Positions 46,431 through 58,300 of a DNA stretch of 64,000 nt are shown here, piece by piece (positions within the stretch are counted from its first letter, which is position 1; each line of letters opens with the position of its first letter). The translations under genes and the position numbers were made by a program. A model generated the notes under the pieces. That model was not told where the DNA came from. It saw only the letters and a program-made list of their open reading frames with translations, and searched no databases. This DNA comes from Winkia neuii (lineage in GTDB: Bacteria; Actinomycetota; Actinomycetes; Actinomycetales; Actinomycetaceae), in the NCBI RefSeq assembly GCF_029011175.1, contig NZ_CP118946.1:1488001-1552000 (forward strand). The letters run 5' to 3'.

Positions 46431-47655
46431 AGCGCACCAAGAGCCCCACCCCAACGCTTGCCAGGCCTACGCCGGCGAGGCTACCGGGAACACCGGTATT
46501 AGCTAACTGCTCGTGTCCCTTTGCAACCTTTACCGGCTTGGCTGCATCTTTCTGGCCTGCAGCAGCGCGGTGCCTCTTAGGGGAATCCGGTACAGGTTCT
46601 GGCTGTTCGGAAGTAGGCGGTACTGACGGTTCTGTAGATGGTTCCTGCGTTTGTACTGGGCCAGGCTGATCCAGATCGGGTTTCAACGTCTTGATCACGG
46701 CCTTCGCATACCGGAATTCGCTAGGCGCTATCCGCTTCAAATCGGCCTCGGAATAAGTCATTCCGTCGCGATCAATTGCATACGCGAAAACGCCACCCTT
46801 GCGACCACCTTCCGGATTCCATTTGGCCATCTTTACCGCATTCGACTGCTCGACAGGACCCACCGTGTCATACCAGCGGTTGTACAAGTCGCCCTCTTCA
46901 GGACTGGTATACCCAGGCAGGAACTGGCAAGACGAGATGTAGGGGGCATACGAATCCCAGGATCTGGAGATGGAATCTATAGAACGCCCATAAGTTTGCA
47001 AGAACAAGTAGTCAATATAAGGAGCAACCTGCGAAACATAAGCCCCCTCGGCGCCTCGATTCGTGTCGTAAATAAGGAGCTTGTCAGGGCCAAGTTCAGC
47101 GCGCAGAGCCTTGAAAGCCTTCCCCAGAATTACCTGCTCCTGTTGACTGAGCGTCGTTTCCATATCTATGTCAAAGCCGTCGATGCCAGTGTCAGTTACA
47201 AATTCCCGCACAATTTCGGCGCTAGCCTGCCGGTACTCCTCTTCTGAAGAATCGGCCGTAAGTCCGTACTTGTAGATCTGATCAACACCCACAGAGCGGA
47301 TGATCTTCACGCCCCGCTCGTGCAGCCGAGGCACGTATTCGTTCTTCACCTTGTTCCAAAATGGGCGCTGATCTACCCCGGACGCTGGATTCACATAGTG
47401 AAAGAGCGAAACAATATCGACTCCCTGGGGAAGATCAGTCATAGAGATGACGTTCGGGTCCGGCAAATCCGAGTTGGCGTTAGAGGGCATTGCCTTGTCC
47501 CGCCACGTACGGTAGTAGGCCATAAACACTGGCGCCGGACAATTCTGCTGCACCCCCACCGGGCGAGGTGCTTCGGCGCCGTATGCGCCAGCGGGAACGA
47601 GACTGCCCCCCACAGCAAGAACGCAGGCTAGGGCTAATTTGTTTGCAATTTTCAT
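46411..47655 (-). CDS. secreted, cell-wall-anchored GH18 endo-beta-N-acetylglucosaminidase
   Basis: About 414 residues from the ATG at 47655 (MKIANKLAL), which follows ACAGGTAAG. A signal peptide ends near AYGAEA. The GH18 domain carries the catalytic DGFDIDMET motif (DxxDxDxE, glutamate near 165) and resembles endoglycosidase F1/EndoBI-type enzymes more than chitinases (YDTNRG, FLQTYGRS). A Pro/Glu/Ser-rich linker leads to LANTG, a hydrophobic segment and the tail RSSRKRS, a class E-like sortase signal. It would release N-glycans from host glycoproteins on the cell surface. Confidence 0.85.
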   Translation of the reverse strand: MKIANKLALACVLAVGGSLVPAGAYGAEAPRPVGVQQNCPAPVFMAYYRTWRDKAMPSNANSDLPDPNVISMTDLPQGVDIVSLFHYVNPASGVDQRPFWNKVKNEYVPRLHERGVKIIRSVGVDQIYKYGLTADSSEEEYRQASAEIVREFVTDTGIDGFDIDMETTLSQQEQVILGKAFKALRAELGPDKLLIYDTNRGAEGAYVSQVAPYIDYLFLQTYGRSIDSISRSWDSYAPYISSCQFLPGYTSPEEGDLYNRWYDTVGPVEQSNAVKMAKWNPEGGRKGGVFAYAIDRDGMTYSEADLKRIAPSEFRYAKAVIKTLKPDLDQPGPVQTQEPSTEPSVPPTSEQPEPVPDSPKRHRAAAGQKDAAKPVKVAKGHEQLANTGVPGSLAGVGLASVGVGLLVRSSRKRS

Positions 47656-47692
47656 TCTTACCTGTTTCTGGGCGCACCATTGCGCCACAACG

Positions 47693-47722
47693 TTTACTAA
47701 ACCGGTTAAGTAAATCTATCTA
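47693..47722 (-). promoter_or_regulatory. LacI-type operator and candidate promoter of GH18 gene
   Basis: A 22-base inverted repeat at 47693-47714 (TTTACTAAACCGG and its arm, one mismatched pair) centred on CCGG. A candidate promoter on the minus strand has -35 TAGATA (47722-47717), 17 bases, and -10 TAGTAA (47699-47694). The operator has the same position relative to -10 as the site before the GH38 gene. Confidence 0.65.
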
Positions 47723-47814
47723 ATTTTCCTTTTCAGTACGGCTATTTTGGAGCGACACTTCGTCTGCTGGCGAAAACCTCTTCCGTCACCAAGCGAGATG
47801 CCCATCACAGATGA

Positions 47815-48853
<1,039 letters not shown>

Positions 48854-48958
48854 AAGTCGTTAAGAACACGCTAGCTGAGCTACCGCTTGGCCAAAATCCA
48901 TTTGTATACTTGTTAGGGCTCAACTGAGGCCCCATAGTGACGATCTATTGGAGGACAG

Positions 48959-50449
48959 TTGAGTCAAATAGGATTCGACCGTAGCAAGTACATTTCTCTA
49001 CAATCTCAGCACATTGCCAAGAGGCGCAGCGAAATTGGGGGCAAGCTGTACCTGGAAATGGGCGGCAAGCTCTTTGACGACATGCATGCGTCGCGAGTGC
49101 TTCCAGGGTTTACGCCTGACAACAAGATTGCCATGCTTGAGCAGCTCAAAGACGACCTGGAGATTCTGGTCGTTATCAACGCCAAAGACGTGGCCCGCGG
49201 CAAAGTGCGAGCGGATCTAAACATCCCTTATGAAGAGGACGTGCTGCGCCTGATCGACGTGTTCCGCGAACGCGGCTTCCTAGCCGAAAACGTGGTAATG
49301 ACGCAGATGGAGGACGACAACAAACCTGCTCATGCATTCAAGCAGCGTCTAGAGAAGCTGGGGTTGAAGGTAGCCCGCCACCGCACAATCAAGGGTTACC
49401 CGGCCGACATCGCCCACGTTGTTTCGGATGAAGGTTTTGGCAAGAACGACTTTGTGCAGACTTCAAGGGATCTGGTAATCGTCACTGCTCCAGGTCCCGG
49501 ATCCGGGAAAATGGCTACCTGCCTGTCTCAGATCTTCCACGAATACAAGCGCGGCACCAAGGCAGGATACGCGAAGTTTGAAACCTTCCCCATTTGGAAT
49601 ATTCCTCTAGATCACCCGGTCAACCTGGCTTACGAGGCCGCTACCGCCGACCTCGACGACGTGAACATGATTGACCCCTACCACCTGCAGGCTTACGGCA
49701 AGCAGGCAGTAAATTACAACCGCGATGTGGAAGTTTACCCGCTCCTGCACCAGTTGCTTACCCAGCTGACGGGAGAATGCCCATACCAGTCCCCCACCGA
49801 CATGGGGGTCAATATGGCAGGCAACTGCATTAGCGACGACGAGGTATGCCGCTATGCTGCAAAACAAGAGGTAATCCGACGCTACTACAAGGCGCTAGTA
49901 GCCGAGCGCAGAGAAGAGCACGAACCACTTGAGTCCAAGCGCATTTCGATCGTCATGTCCAAGCTCGGCATTGGCAAATCCGATCGGCCAGTAGTGCCCC
50001 CAGCCGTGGAATTGGCAGCCAAAACTGGCGCCCCGGCCTCGGCATTGGAACTGCACGACGGCACCATCGTCACTGGCAAGACCTCTGCCCTACTAGGGTG
50101 CTCCGCGGCTATGCTGCTGAACGCACTCAAGCTGCTGGCAGGCATTGACAAGTCAGTAGACCTACTTGCTCCCTCCTCTATTACTCCTATCCAGACGCTG
50201 AAGACCGAGCACCTAGGCTCGCGCAACCCCCGCCTACACACAGACGAGGTGCTCATCGCCCTTTCCGTGTCAGCGGCTTCTGATCCCAATGCTGCTGCAG
50301 CACTGGGCAAGCTGAAGGAACTGCGCGGCTGTCAGGTTCACACCACCACCATTTTGGGGACGGTCGACGAAGGCATCTTCCGCAACTTGGATATTCAGGT
50401 GACCTCCGAACCTGAATACCAGAAGAAGGCGCTGTACCAGAAGCGATAA
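48959..50449 (+). CDS. DUF1846 family protein
   Basis: A 496-residue cytoplasmic protein of the DUF1846 family, recognised by the start [15 protein letters not shown], the segment [23 protein letters not shown], the [13 protein letters not shown] loop that may bind nucleotide, and [14 protein letters not shown]. No biochemical role is firmly established. The TTG start follows TTGGAGGACAG. A strong terminator closes the gene. Confidence 0.88.
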   Translation: MSQIGFDRSKYISLQSQHIAKRRSEIGGKLYLEMGGKLFDDMHASRVLPGFTPDNKIAMLEQLKDDLEILVVINAKDVARGKVRADLNIPYEEDVLRLIDVFRERGFLAENVVMTQMEDDNKPAHAFKQRLEKLGLKVARHRTIKGYPADIAHVVSDEGFGKNDFVQTSRDLVIVTAPGPGSGKMATCLSQIFHEYKRGTKAGYAKFETFPIWNIPLDHPVNLAYEAATADLDDVNMIDPYHLQAYGKQAVNYNRDVEVYPLLHQLLTQLTGECPYQSPTDMGVNMAGNCISDDEVCRYAAKQEVIRRYYKALVAERREEHEPLESKRISIVMSKLGIGKSDRPVVPPAVELAAKTGAPASALELHDGTIVTGKTSALLGCSAAMLLNALKLLAGIDKSVDLLAPSSITPIQTLKTEHLGSRNPRLHTDEVLIALSVSAASDPNAAAALGKLKELRGCQVHTTTILGTVDEGIFRNLDIQVTSEPEYQKKALYQKR

Positions 50450-50460
50450 TGCATGAAAAA

Positions 50461-50494
50461 GTGCGGGAGTCCTACGGGGCTCCCGCACCTTTTT
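50461..50494. terminator. terminator between DUF1846 and GST-like genes
   Basis: GTGCGGGAG and CTCCCGCAC arms form a stem with a small internal imperfection and a TAC loop region, followed by CTTTTT on the plus strand. The two flanking genes converge here. Confidence 0.85.
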
Positions 50495-50504
50495 GGTTAA
50501 TATT

Positions 50505-51272
50505 TCAGCTCAGGTGAAGAACTTTTGCCTCGGCCTCGCTGACCCATCCCTCAAGTGAACAAAGCTGCTTGAAGTAGCGGGCCACGCCCGGCGTATCGGC
50601 AAATGCCCCATGGATCGAGGAAGCAAACGGGTCCATCGTCGCGACCATCTCTAAAGTCGTGAACAGCCTAATGTCGCTTCCCCGCACCTCTTCACCGGTC
50701 AGATACGTGTTCTGTTGCAACCTCGGATCGATCTTTTGTAGATACGACACGATCGATTCTTTAGCCGCAGCTACCTCGTCTGGATCCTCAGAATGGTTGA
50801 TCGGATGGGCTTTGCTGTTTACCTTCTGGTGAATTTCCTGGTCGAGGTCGGCTAGCTGGTCCCGCATCGAGGCGGGGTATAGGTCTGGGGCGCCCTCTTT
50901 GTGGAACTGCTTCCACTGGGTTGCCAGGTCAATAAGTAGGTCGGCAGACTCATTGGCAACGATCTTGAAAGCTGTGAGGTCCACCAGCGCCGGCACCGTG
51001 GTTGAATCGCCGGGATTCCAATCCTGTTGGCGCCGGTAGAGTTCGCGGGCCGTACGCACCCGCAATGTTTCGTCGAAGCCGCACCCCGAATCAAAAATAA
51101 AGCCGTCGGCGCCAGTGCCAACGGACTCCGAGATGGCGATCGCATCTGTCAGGCCCAAAATACGCCGAGCTATTGCTACCCGGCGACACCATGGGCAGGT
51201 GGGCGAAACTACTAGGTGGTAGCGGCCCGCTTCAGGGGTTAGTTCTTCACCGAAACGCAAAGATTGAATCAT
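50505..51272 (-). CDS. glutathione S-transferase-like (Xi-class, quinone reductase-type) protein
   Basis: A 255-residue protein with a thioredoxin-fold N-terminus containing SPTCPWCRR, as in glutathionyl- or mycothiol-hydroquinone reductases (YqjG/ECM4), and a helical C-terminal GST domain (NTYLTGEEVRGSDIRLFTTL). It is shorter than the roughly 320-residue YqjG enzymes. In actinobacteria mycothiol would be the thiol rather than glutathione, which is inference. The AGGAGG ribosome site before its ATG lies inside a predicted hairpin. Confidence 0.8.
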   Translation of the reverse strand: MIQSLRFGEELTPEAGRYHLVVSPTCPWCRRVAIARRILGLTDAIAISESVGTGADGFIFDSGCGFDETLRVRTARELYRRQQDWNPGDSTTVPALVDLTAFKIVANESADLLIDLATQWKQFHKEGAPDLYPASMRDQLADLDQEIHQKVNSKAHPINHSEDPDEVAAAKESIVSYLQKIDPRLQQNTYLTGEEVRGSDIRLFTTLEMVATMDPFASSIHGAFADTPGVARYFKQLCSLEGWVSEAEAKVLHLS

Positions 51273-51276
51273 TGTT

Positions 51277-51315
51277 CCTCCTTGCCCCGATTAAAACAGA
51301 TGCGAGGCAAGGAGG
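51277..51315 (-). promoter_or_regulatory. hairpin covering the ribosome-binding site of the GST-like gene
   Basis: On the minus strand CCTCCTTGCC (51315-51306) pairs perfectly with GGCAAGGAGG (51286-51277) across a 19-base loop. The AGGAGG ribosome site is four bases before the ATG and lies wholly inside the stem. Translation could be inhibited until the stem opens. There is no T run, so it is not an obvious terminator of bioY. Confidence 0.5.
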
Positions 51316-51322
51316 AGGCCAA

Positions 51323-51922
51323 TTACGAAAGTTTACTTAGCAGCTTCCACGCGGCGGGCATGATAGCTGCGGCGATTATGCACTTGACCGTATCCCCGAT
51401 TAGGAAGGGGGTGACGCCAAGATTGATTGCCTCGGCAAAAGACAGCGGCTTCCCGAGGGCGGCCAGCACCATGGCCATGTATGGCACACCGATGGTGTAA
51501 GGGATGACGGCCGCTGCGGCGAAGGCTCCGAGCGTCTTGCCGAAGCTCCGATCCCAGCGTCGTTCGGCCATACGACCGCTAACCCAGGCGGAACCGATGA
51601 AGGCGATGATATATCCGAAGGATGGCTTCATGAAGGAGGCCGGACCGCCAGTCATGCCGGCGAACCAGGGCAGACCTGCCACCCCAATCAGTAGATAGAA
51701 AGTGATGGACAAAGCGCCCCGGCGGGCTCCCAGTGCAGCTCCAACGAGCAGCACAGCAAGTGTTTGTGCCGTAATAGGTACCGGCCACATGGGTGCGGAT
51801 AGTTGTGCCGACAAGCCCACTACCGCGGCGCCTAGAAGAGCCAGGGCGCAGTCTGCTACCCAGCTCTTTCTTGCCGAGAAATAGTCAACGAGTACGGTTG
51901 GTTTCGCAGCTACAGTTTTCAT
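51323..51922 (-). CDS. bioY: biotin transporter S-component
   Basis: A 199-residue membrane protein with about six hydrophobic segments and the BioY signature (APMWPVPITAQTLAVLLVGAALGARRG, then the AGLPWFAG loop). BioY is the substrate-binding part of an ECF biotin importer; no bioM/bioN genes are in view. It overlaps acpS by ATGA. Biotin is the cofactor of the acyl-CoA carboxylase encoded upstream in the same run of genes. Confidence 0.93.
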   Translation of the reverse strand: MKTVAAKPTVLVDYFSARKSWVADCALALLGAAVVGLSAQLSAPMWPVPITAQTLAVLLVGAALGARRGALSITFYLLIGVAGLPWFAGMTGGPASFMKPSFGYIIAFIGSAWVSGRMAERRWDRSFGKTLGAFAAAAVIPYTIGVPYMAMVLAALGKPLSFAEAINLGVTPFLIGDTVKCIIAAAIMPAAWKLLSKLS

Positions 51923-52386
51923 TGTTGTTCCTCACTGCTAGTTACTTGCAGAATTGCGGTGGCATAGGCAGTCGGCCCATCGTGGCTTATTGAAATCAGC
52001 CAGGTAATTTCTTCGATGGCACAGCCGAGCGATTGCGCTATGGCGTTTTCAAGGTGCCTACTTAGGCGCACATAGGGGCGCCGCCACCGGTCATTTAGAA
52101 TTTCGATCTGCGGCCATATCTCGGCCGTATCGGCGAGGACGGGGGCGCATCCGAGGAGCGCCGTCGACCACGCTTTTACTACTGCCTCTTTAGCTGCCCA
52201 GCGGGCTGCATAAGAGGCAGTTTCCAGCTGCGCGCGCACCTGAGGCGCGAATGCAGCTGAACGTTTTGTCACCACTGCGTGTTCGGCAGCGGAGAATGCT
52301 CCTGGTAGGGAGCCAGGCTCGCTCAGCTGCGACGCGAAGGAATCAATATCCACCACGTCGCAGCCGAGCCCCACCACATGGGTCAT
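51919..52386 (-). CDS. acpS: holo-[acyl-carrier-protein] synthase
   Basis: A 155-residue AcpS that moves 4'-phosphopantetheine from CoA to the ACP domain of the fatty acid synthase. The GLGCDVVDIDSFA start and the RWAAKEAVVKAW motif carry the magnesium-binding residues. The first base of its ATG is the last base of the fas stop codon. Fas I genes of actinobacteria often sit beside their own AcpS. Confidence 0.93.
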   Translation of the reverse strand: MTHVVGLGCDVVDIDSFASQLSEPGSLPGAFSAAEHAVVTKRSAAFAPQVRAQLETASYAARWAAKEAVVKAWSTALLGCAPVLADTAEIWPQIEILNDRWRRPYVRLSRHLENAIAQSLGCAIEEITWLISISHDGPTAYATAILQVTSSEEQQ

Positions 52387-55300
52387 TACAGGTATTTTCC
52401 GTTCGGCTTGAGTCGTGCCGTCGGGTCGTGCAGCAAGGCTGCTTCGGCCTCGTGATCTACCTGATCGTCGCCGCTGAAACGCCTTGCCACAGGAGCGGCA
52501 AACAAGCTTGCCTGCCCGCGCATGTTGCGCTGCAATGCAGACTCACCGGCGGCGAGTCGCTCGTTGGCGCGTTCCAGCCACGCGGCAGCGGCTTGCGCCC
52601 CCTGCTCGCTGGTGAGGCGTTCGTAGAACGCACCAGGATGGGCAATGACCACCAGAGCGGATACGTGTCCGAAGCCAAGCGAGGTTAGTACCCCAGCCTT
52701 GATGGGCCGGCCAAGGGCCAACGGTTCCCGCAACCAGACGAGTTCTTCCCACTGGCGCATTACCGGATCGATGCAGTCCAAAGACTGGTTTGCCGGAATG
52801 ATGCCAGAAGCCATGATTTGGGTAAGACCGACGGTCTGGAACAGTGCAGCCCCTCCCTTCGCGTGCCCAGTCAGTGACTTCTGAGAGACCACGTAGAGCG
52901 GGTTACCAGCAGAACGCCCCAGAGCCTTAGCGAGCCGCGAGTGCAGTTCCGCCTCGTTCGGGTCGTTCGCGTTTGTGGAGGTGTCGTGCTTAGACACGAT
53001 CGCAATGTCGTCCTCGGACAAGCCAAGCTTAGAAAGGACGTTACCCAAGTGGCCTTCGGTTCCTCCGCGGCCAGCGGCGAGCGCGCCCAATCCCGGAGCC
53101 GGGATAGAGGTGTGTGCGCCGTCGGCAAACGACCTAGCGTAGGCAAGGACGCCCAGTACAGGCAAGCCCATCTTCGCTGCTACGGAACCGCGAGCAAGGA
53201 GTAGCGTGCCGCCACCGGCAGCTTCCACGAAACCGCCACGGCGACGGTCGCCCGCCCTCGAGAAGAACCTGGGATCAATCCCCTTGTCGGCCATCTCCTG
53301 CGAGTTGGCGGTCGCATTCATGTCGCCGAAGCCCGTTAGGGATTCAACCGAGATGTCGTCGATACCGCCTGCGATAACGAAGTCGGCCTTGCCGAGGGCG
53401 ATCTTGTCCACCGCTTCTTCTACCGAAACAGCCGCAGTAGCACACGCCCCTACCGGATGGATCATGGAACCGTAACCGCCCACGTAGGACTGTATCGTGT
53501 GAGCCGCCACCACGTTTGGCAGTGCTTCCTGCAGGATGTCCTGCGGCCTCTCTGCGCCTAGGTAGCGTGAGAGGAAGACCTCACGCAGGGATTCCATACC
53601 GCCAATACCGGTGCCCTGAGTCGAAGCGACGTCGGCGGGGTGGACGACATTCAGCAGTTCTTCGGGCGTAAAGCCAGCAGAGGTGAACGCGTCGATGGCG
53701 GTAACCAGGTTCCACACGGCAATGCGATCCAGGGCTTCCACCATTCCCGCAGGAATTCCCCAGCGAGAAGGATCGAATCCTTCAGGCAGCTGCCCGCCAA
53801 CCGTACGCGTAAGAGGCACGAAGGTAGGCACGAGGACCTTAGAACCGGCAGACTTGCGCACCTGCCACTTGCCATCGAAGAAGACCTCCGTATGGGACGG
53901 GTCGGCCTGCTTGTAGGCGTCCGCCACCTGCCTAGAATCAACCGCGAAGGTGACCGGGTTCGGCAAGAACATGGTAGTCACGTCGTTAGAGCCGCCCTCG
54001 CGAAGAATGGAATCATTCGCAAACGAACGGATGCCGCAGCGGGCCACGACCTCGGCCGCGAAACGCTCGTGGATCTGCTCTTCTGGCACCAGTTCGTCAT
54101 CCTGGTCGTACCAGCCGTATGCGGGAGCATCCTTCCAGGTGAGCAGGCCCATCATCCATGCCAGCTCGATGACTGCGTTAGTCGAGAGGTTGGCGGGCTC
54201 AATGCCTCGCTCAGCTTCTAGACGGGTGCGTGCAGAACCCCAGGCGCCGACTTCGCCGGCGCCGACGATGACGAGCATATCGTCCAGGGAGGTCTCTACC
54301 TTTTCCCACTCGGTTACTGCCTGGCGCGGCAGACGCGGGCTCGGCAGAGCAGGGATGGTCACCGCAGCGGCCTCCGGCTCCGGAGTAGACGAGACTCGTT
54401 CCACCTGAGCGGCCAGTTCCGGCAAAGATACCTTGGCATCTGCCAGGCCGCCCGTAAGATCTGCATCTACGGGGGCCTGTTCGGCCTGCGCACGCACCTG
54501 CGCCCCTGCTAGGCGAACCAATTCGTCAGCAATTTCGGCAGTGTCGTATACATGGATGCCAGCCTTCTCGGCAGCGGGGACGATTGCGTCGTTGCCACCC
54601 ATCAGGTTGGTGCCCTTCACCCATCCAATTCGGGGGTGAGCCAACGTGATGCGATCGGGCCAACCAGTTTCCACCTTCCACTTGTTGCAGATGGCGTCCA
54701 AAGCAGCCTTGGCCTCGCCGTACATGCCGTCGCCACCGAAGGTACCCCGGTTCGGTGAACCGGGCAGAACCACGTGCACCTTATGCCCAATGGCAGTGTC
54801 GGCGCCCAGCTGAGCCAGTTCGAAGATCGTAGCTTCCACGCTGGTGACCAGAAGCCTGAATTCATTCAATCCCTTGCGAGGATCTTCGCCCAGGCGACCG
54901 AGCACGGACGGAGCAGCGAACGGGAAGGCCAGTGTTGGCAGGAGTGCTGGCTTAGTTACGGTGGTCTTGCCGCCTACGGATTCTCGGCGTTCGCTGCCAA
55001 CCCACTGCACAAGAGCGGTCACGTCGCGTAGACATGCCATGTTCGCGGGGACGAGCCACAGTGCAGCTTCGCCTCGAGCGTGTTCGCGGTACAGTTCCTT
55101 GGCCCACTTCAGACGGGCATCGCTGACTCGCGAAGCCGTCATTACGACCGTTGCGCCCCCATGCAGCAGACGCGCTACTACCTGGGCCGCAATCGCCTTC
55201 GGCGCTGCCCCCGTAACGAGGGCGACGTCCTGGGCAAATTCGAAGTTAGCAGTGCGTTCCGCCCTCTCGGCTACCGCTTCAAAGAACTCAGGTGCTTTGG

Positions 55301-58300
55301 AGTGACGAGCATACCAACGGGCCTGCGCAGCGATGGTAGCGCCGGCGCCGTCCCAGCGATCGTCTGCATCGCGCTGTTCGCCTCGCTCAATTGCTGCGGC
55401 GGCTCGTGCTAGATCTTCGCGGTACAGAGCCCATCGATCATCCAGTAGCACCGCCTTATTGGCGTCAAAGGCGGGTCGAACGAACTTCTGCCAGTCGGTG
55501 CCCAACTCGGCTTCTACCGCGTCAAGTAGCTCGGTATCGCTGGTGGCAGCAGAGGCAGTCGCCGCAGTTGTACCGAGCTGGTCCAGCACGCTCTTTGCTA
55601 GCGAAGCCAAAATACCGTCGGCACCCAGCACGTCCTCGCGCAGCGCATTCAGCTCGGCGGAGTCTACTACCCCGCCTCCGCCGGCGCCGCCAGCCGTAGC
55701 CGGAGCAACAGTGACGCCCTCGGCAGCAGCCACCAGCTGCACCGCAGCATCGATGACTTCATCTGCCTGTGCCTTAGAGGAAACCGTCGCCGCCAAGGTA
55801 GACAGGGAACCGCCGCGAACGGAGTCGCCCTCCCTAGTTCCTAGGACAAGCGCCTCGATAACCTTCGGCTCCCAGCCTGCAGGCAGCGCCCAGTAGCTGG
55901 ACAGGCGAGTGCCCACGTAATCCACGTCGAGGCCGGCGCCCCCTAGAAGGGCACGCAGCTTTGCAGCCACAATGTCAGAGAGGACAGGCCCGAATGGCGC
56001 GTAGGAGGACGCCAGGGTACGTACCTTCTGCCGCAGCGTCTTCACGTCTGCTTCTTCTGCCCCATCCACGCCAGGAAGCGACAGTTCCGCATCGATATCC
56101 ATGAGCAGCTGATTTCGCTTCGAGGAGATGCCGTTGGTCAGAGTTTCTACCGTGTCGGCATCCTCAACCTGATCCAGGTTGAGCTTGTTCGAATAGGCCA
56201 ACAGGAACGTGATGCCATCGCCGGCGTCGAAGGAGAGCGCCGGTGCGGCAGCTGCTCCAGCAGGAGCTGGCGCGGGGCTCGAGGGCGCGGCAGGCTCAGC
56301 GACGGGCGCTGCCTCTGGGCTCTTCGTTTCAACGGGTGCCTTGGCAGGGGCAGCCGGCACGGCCGGAGCCACCGAAGACATGGTGTCTTTCTGGTATACC
56401 CGCTGCGCATCGCGTTCCACGTTCAAGACGTCGACATGCCTGTCAGACAGTGCCGGCAGCTTCAGAGTCTTAGCCGCAAGGTTCGCTAGTGTCGGGGAAG
56501 AGGAAAGACCCACCTCGACATACTGCTGTACGCCAAGGCCTCCGTCCTCGGGTGCAGAAAGCAGCAGCTGCTGGGTCTCGATCCAGCGGACAGGAGAAGC
56601 AAACTGCCACGCCAACAGTTCGATAAGAAGTGTGCGGGCGGCGGCATTGTAGTCAGTGAAACCGTCAGACAGCAGCTGGGCTACGGCCTCGGAAGGCACT
56701 ACTTCCAGGATCTCCTTGGCAAAGTCTTCGGTCACTTCGAAGGGGCGAGCCACCAGGTTCGGAATGTACCGCCCTACCAGCTTCTCAACGTCAATGACCT
56801 GCGGAATTGCGTCGTCTAGCTTCTGCCGGAACTCATTTACCCCGGGGCGCAGCACCGAAGAATGGAACGGAACGTCAATACCGGGGATCAGCATGAACGG
56901 CGGCTTTCCACCCCATACCTTCGCCCTTGCAGTGGAATCTTCTTCCAGAGCCGCGAGCCCTGCCAGGGTGCCTGCGACGGCGTACTGCGCACCAGCCAGG
57001 TTGTAGTTCACGATTTCAAGGAACTGCCCGCTCTTCTTCGCAACCGAAGCCACGTAGTCGCGGATGCCCTCGTCAGTGACACCAAACTGGTTCGGGCGCA
57101 ATGCGCCCATTGCGTAGTTAGACCGCCCCTGCGAATCGCGCTCCACCAGGTGATGCATTGCAGAGCCACGCTGGTAAACAATCTCGATTACCTTCTCCAG
57201 CGGGAAAATATCCGCACAGGCAGCAAGCGCGTTGTATTCGCCTAGCGAGTGACCAGCATACTTAGCACCCTCGAGGAATACGCCCTCTTCCTTCAGCCGC
57301 TCAGTCTGCGCGTATGCCAAAGTGGCCAGCGCAACCTGGGTGAACTGAGTCAGGTTCATGACCCCACGCGGGTGGCGATAAGTTTCGCCAGCTACCTTCA
57401 GTTCAGTCGGATTCTCCTGGGCAATAGTCAGAATCGAGAAGCCGAGCTTGGTGCGAGTGAAACGATCCGCCCGCTGCCATACCTGCCGGGCACTCTTCGA
57501 CTGCAACCGATCGTCCTGGCCCATCCCCTGCTTCTGATTACCCTGACCTGGGTAAACATAGGCGGTAACCGGAGCCTTAGTGACAGCGGTGCCTCGAGAG
57601 ACGAGCTCGTCGCCAATCTTGCAAGTGGCTTCCAAAATCAGGCCGCCGGAACGGACCCGGCCAACGCGCTCAACCGAGATGGAGATCTGGTCGTTCAAAT
57701 TGACCATGCCGAACATCTCGTAGGTCCACGAAGTGATCGTGTGCCCAGCCTGCTTATCCAGTTCTGCCTCGATGACGTGCTGGGAAGTAGCCGACAGCCA
57801 CATGCCGTGCACGAGCGGAGCCTTCAGCCCGGCCATCCGCGCTGCGGAATAAGAAGTATGAATCGGGTTGAAGTCGCCAGAAACATTAGCAAACGGGGTC
57901 ATCTCGGCAGGAGCCTGTACCTGCACGCGCCGCAGCAGCAGGCGCGGGGTATCGTCCACCTCAGTGTCGTATGGCAACGGAGCCGGGCTTGCCGGATCCG
58001 AAGTAGATACCCGCCCTCTGATGGCAAAGCGTTCGACGAGCTGAGCAAATTCTTTCTCGCCATCGAAGAGGGATACTTCCACGCGGACCAGACGACCGGA
58101 AGAAGATTCCTCTACCGCTGCACACAGGCCTACTGTGTGAATGCGTTTGCCAAATGGCACATCTGCCTTCAAGCGAACCGTGTGGTCTAGGTGGACCGCG
58201 TTAATGAGGCCCTCGATAACCGGGTAATCACCGTAGGTTGCAGTACCCAGCGCGCCGTAGATAGTGGGCCAGCAAGGACCAACCAGTGCGTCCGGCACCC

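Noticed and set aside
57249-58190. 313-codon open frame on the plus strand inside fas
   Set aside because: It is antisense to the well-supported Fas dehydratase and transferase domains and has no recognisable motif; strong codon bias of the real gene opens the opposite strand.
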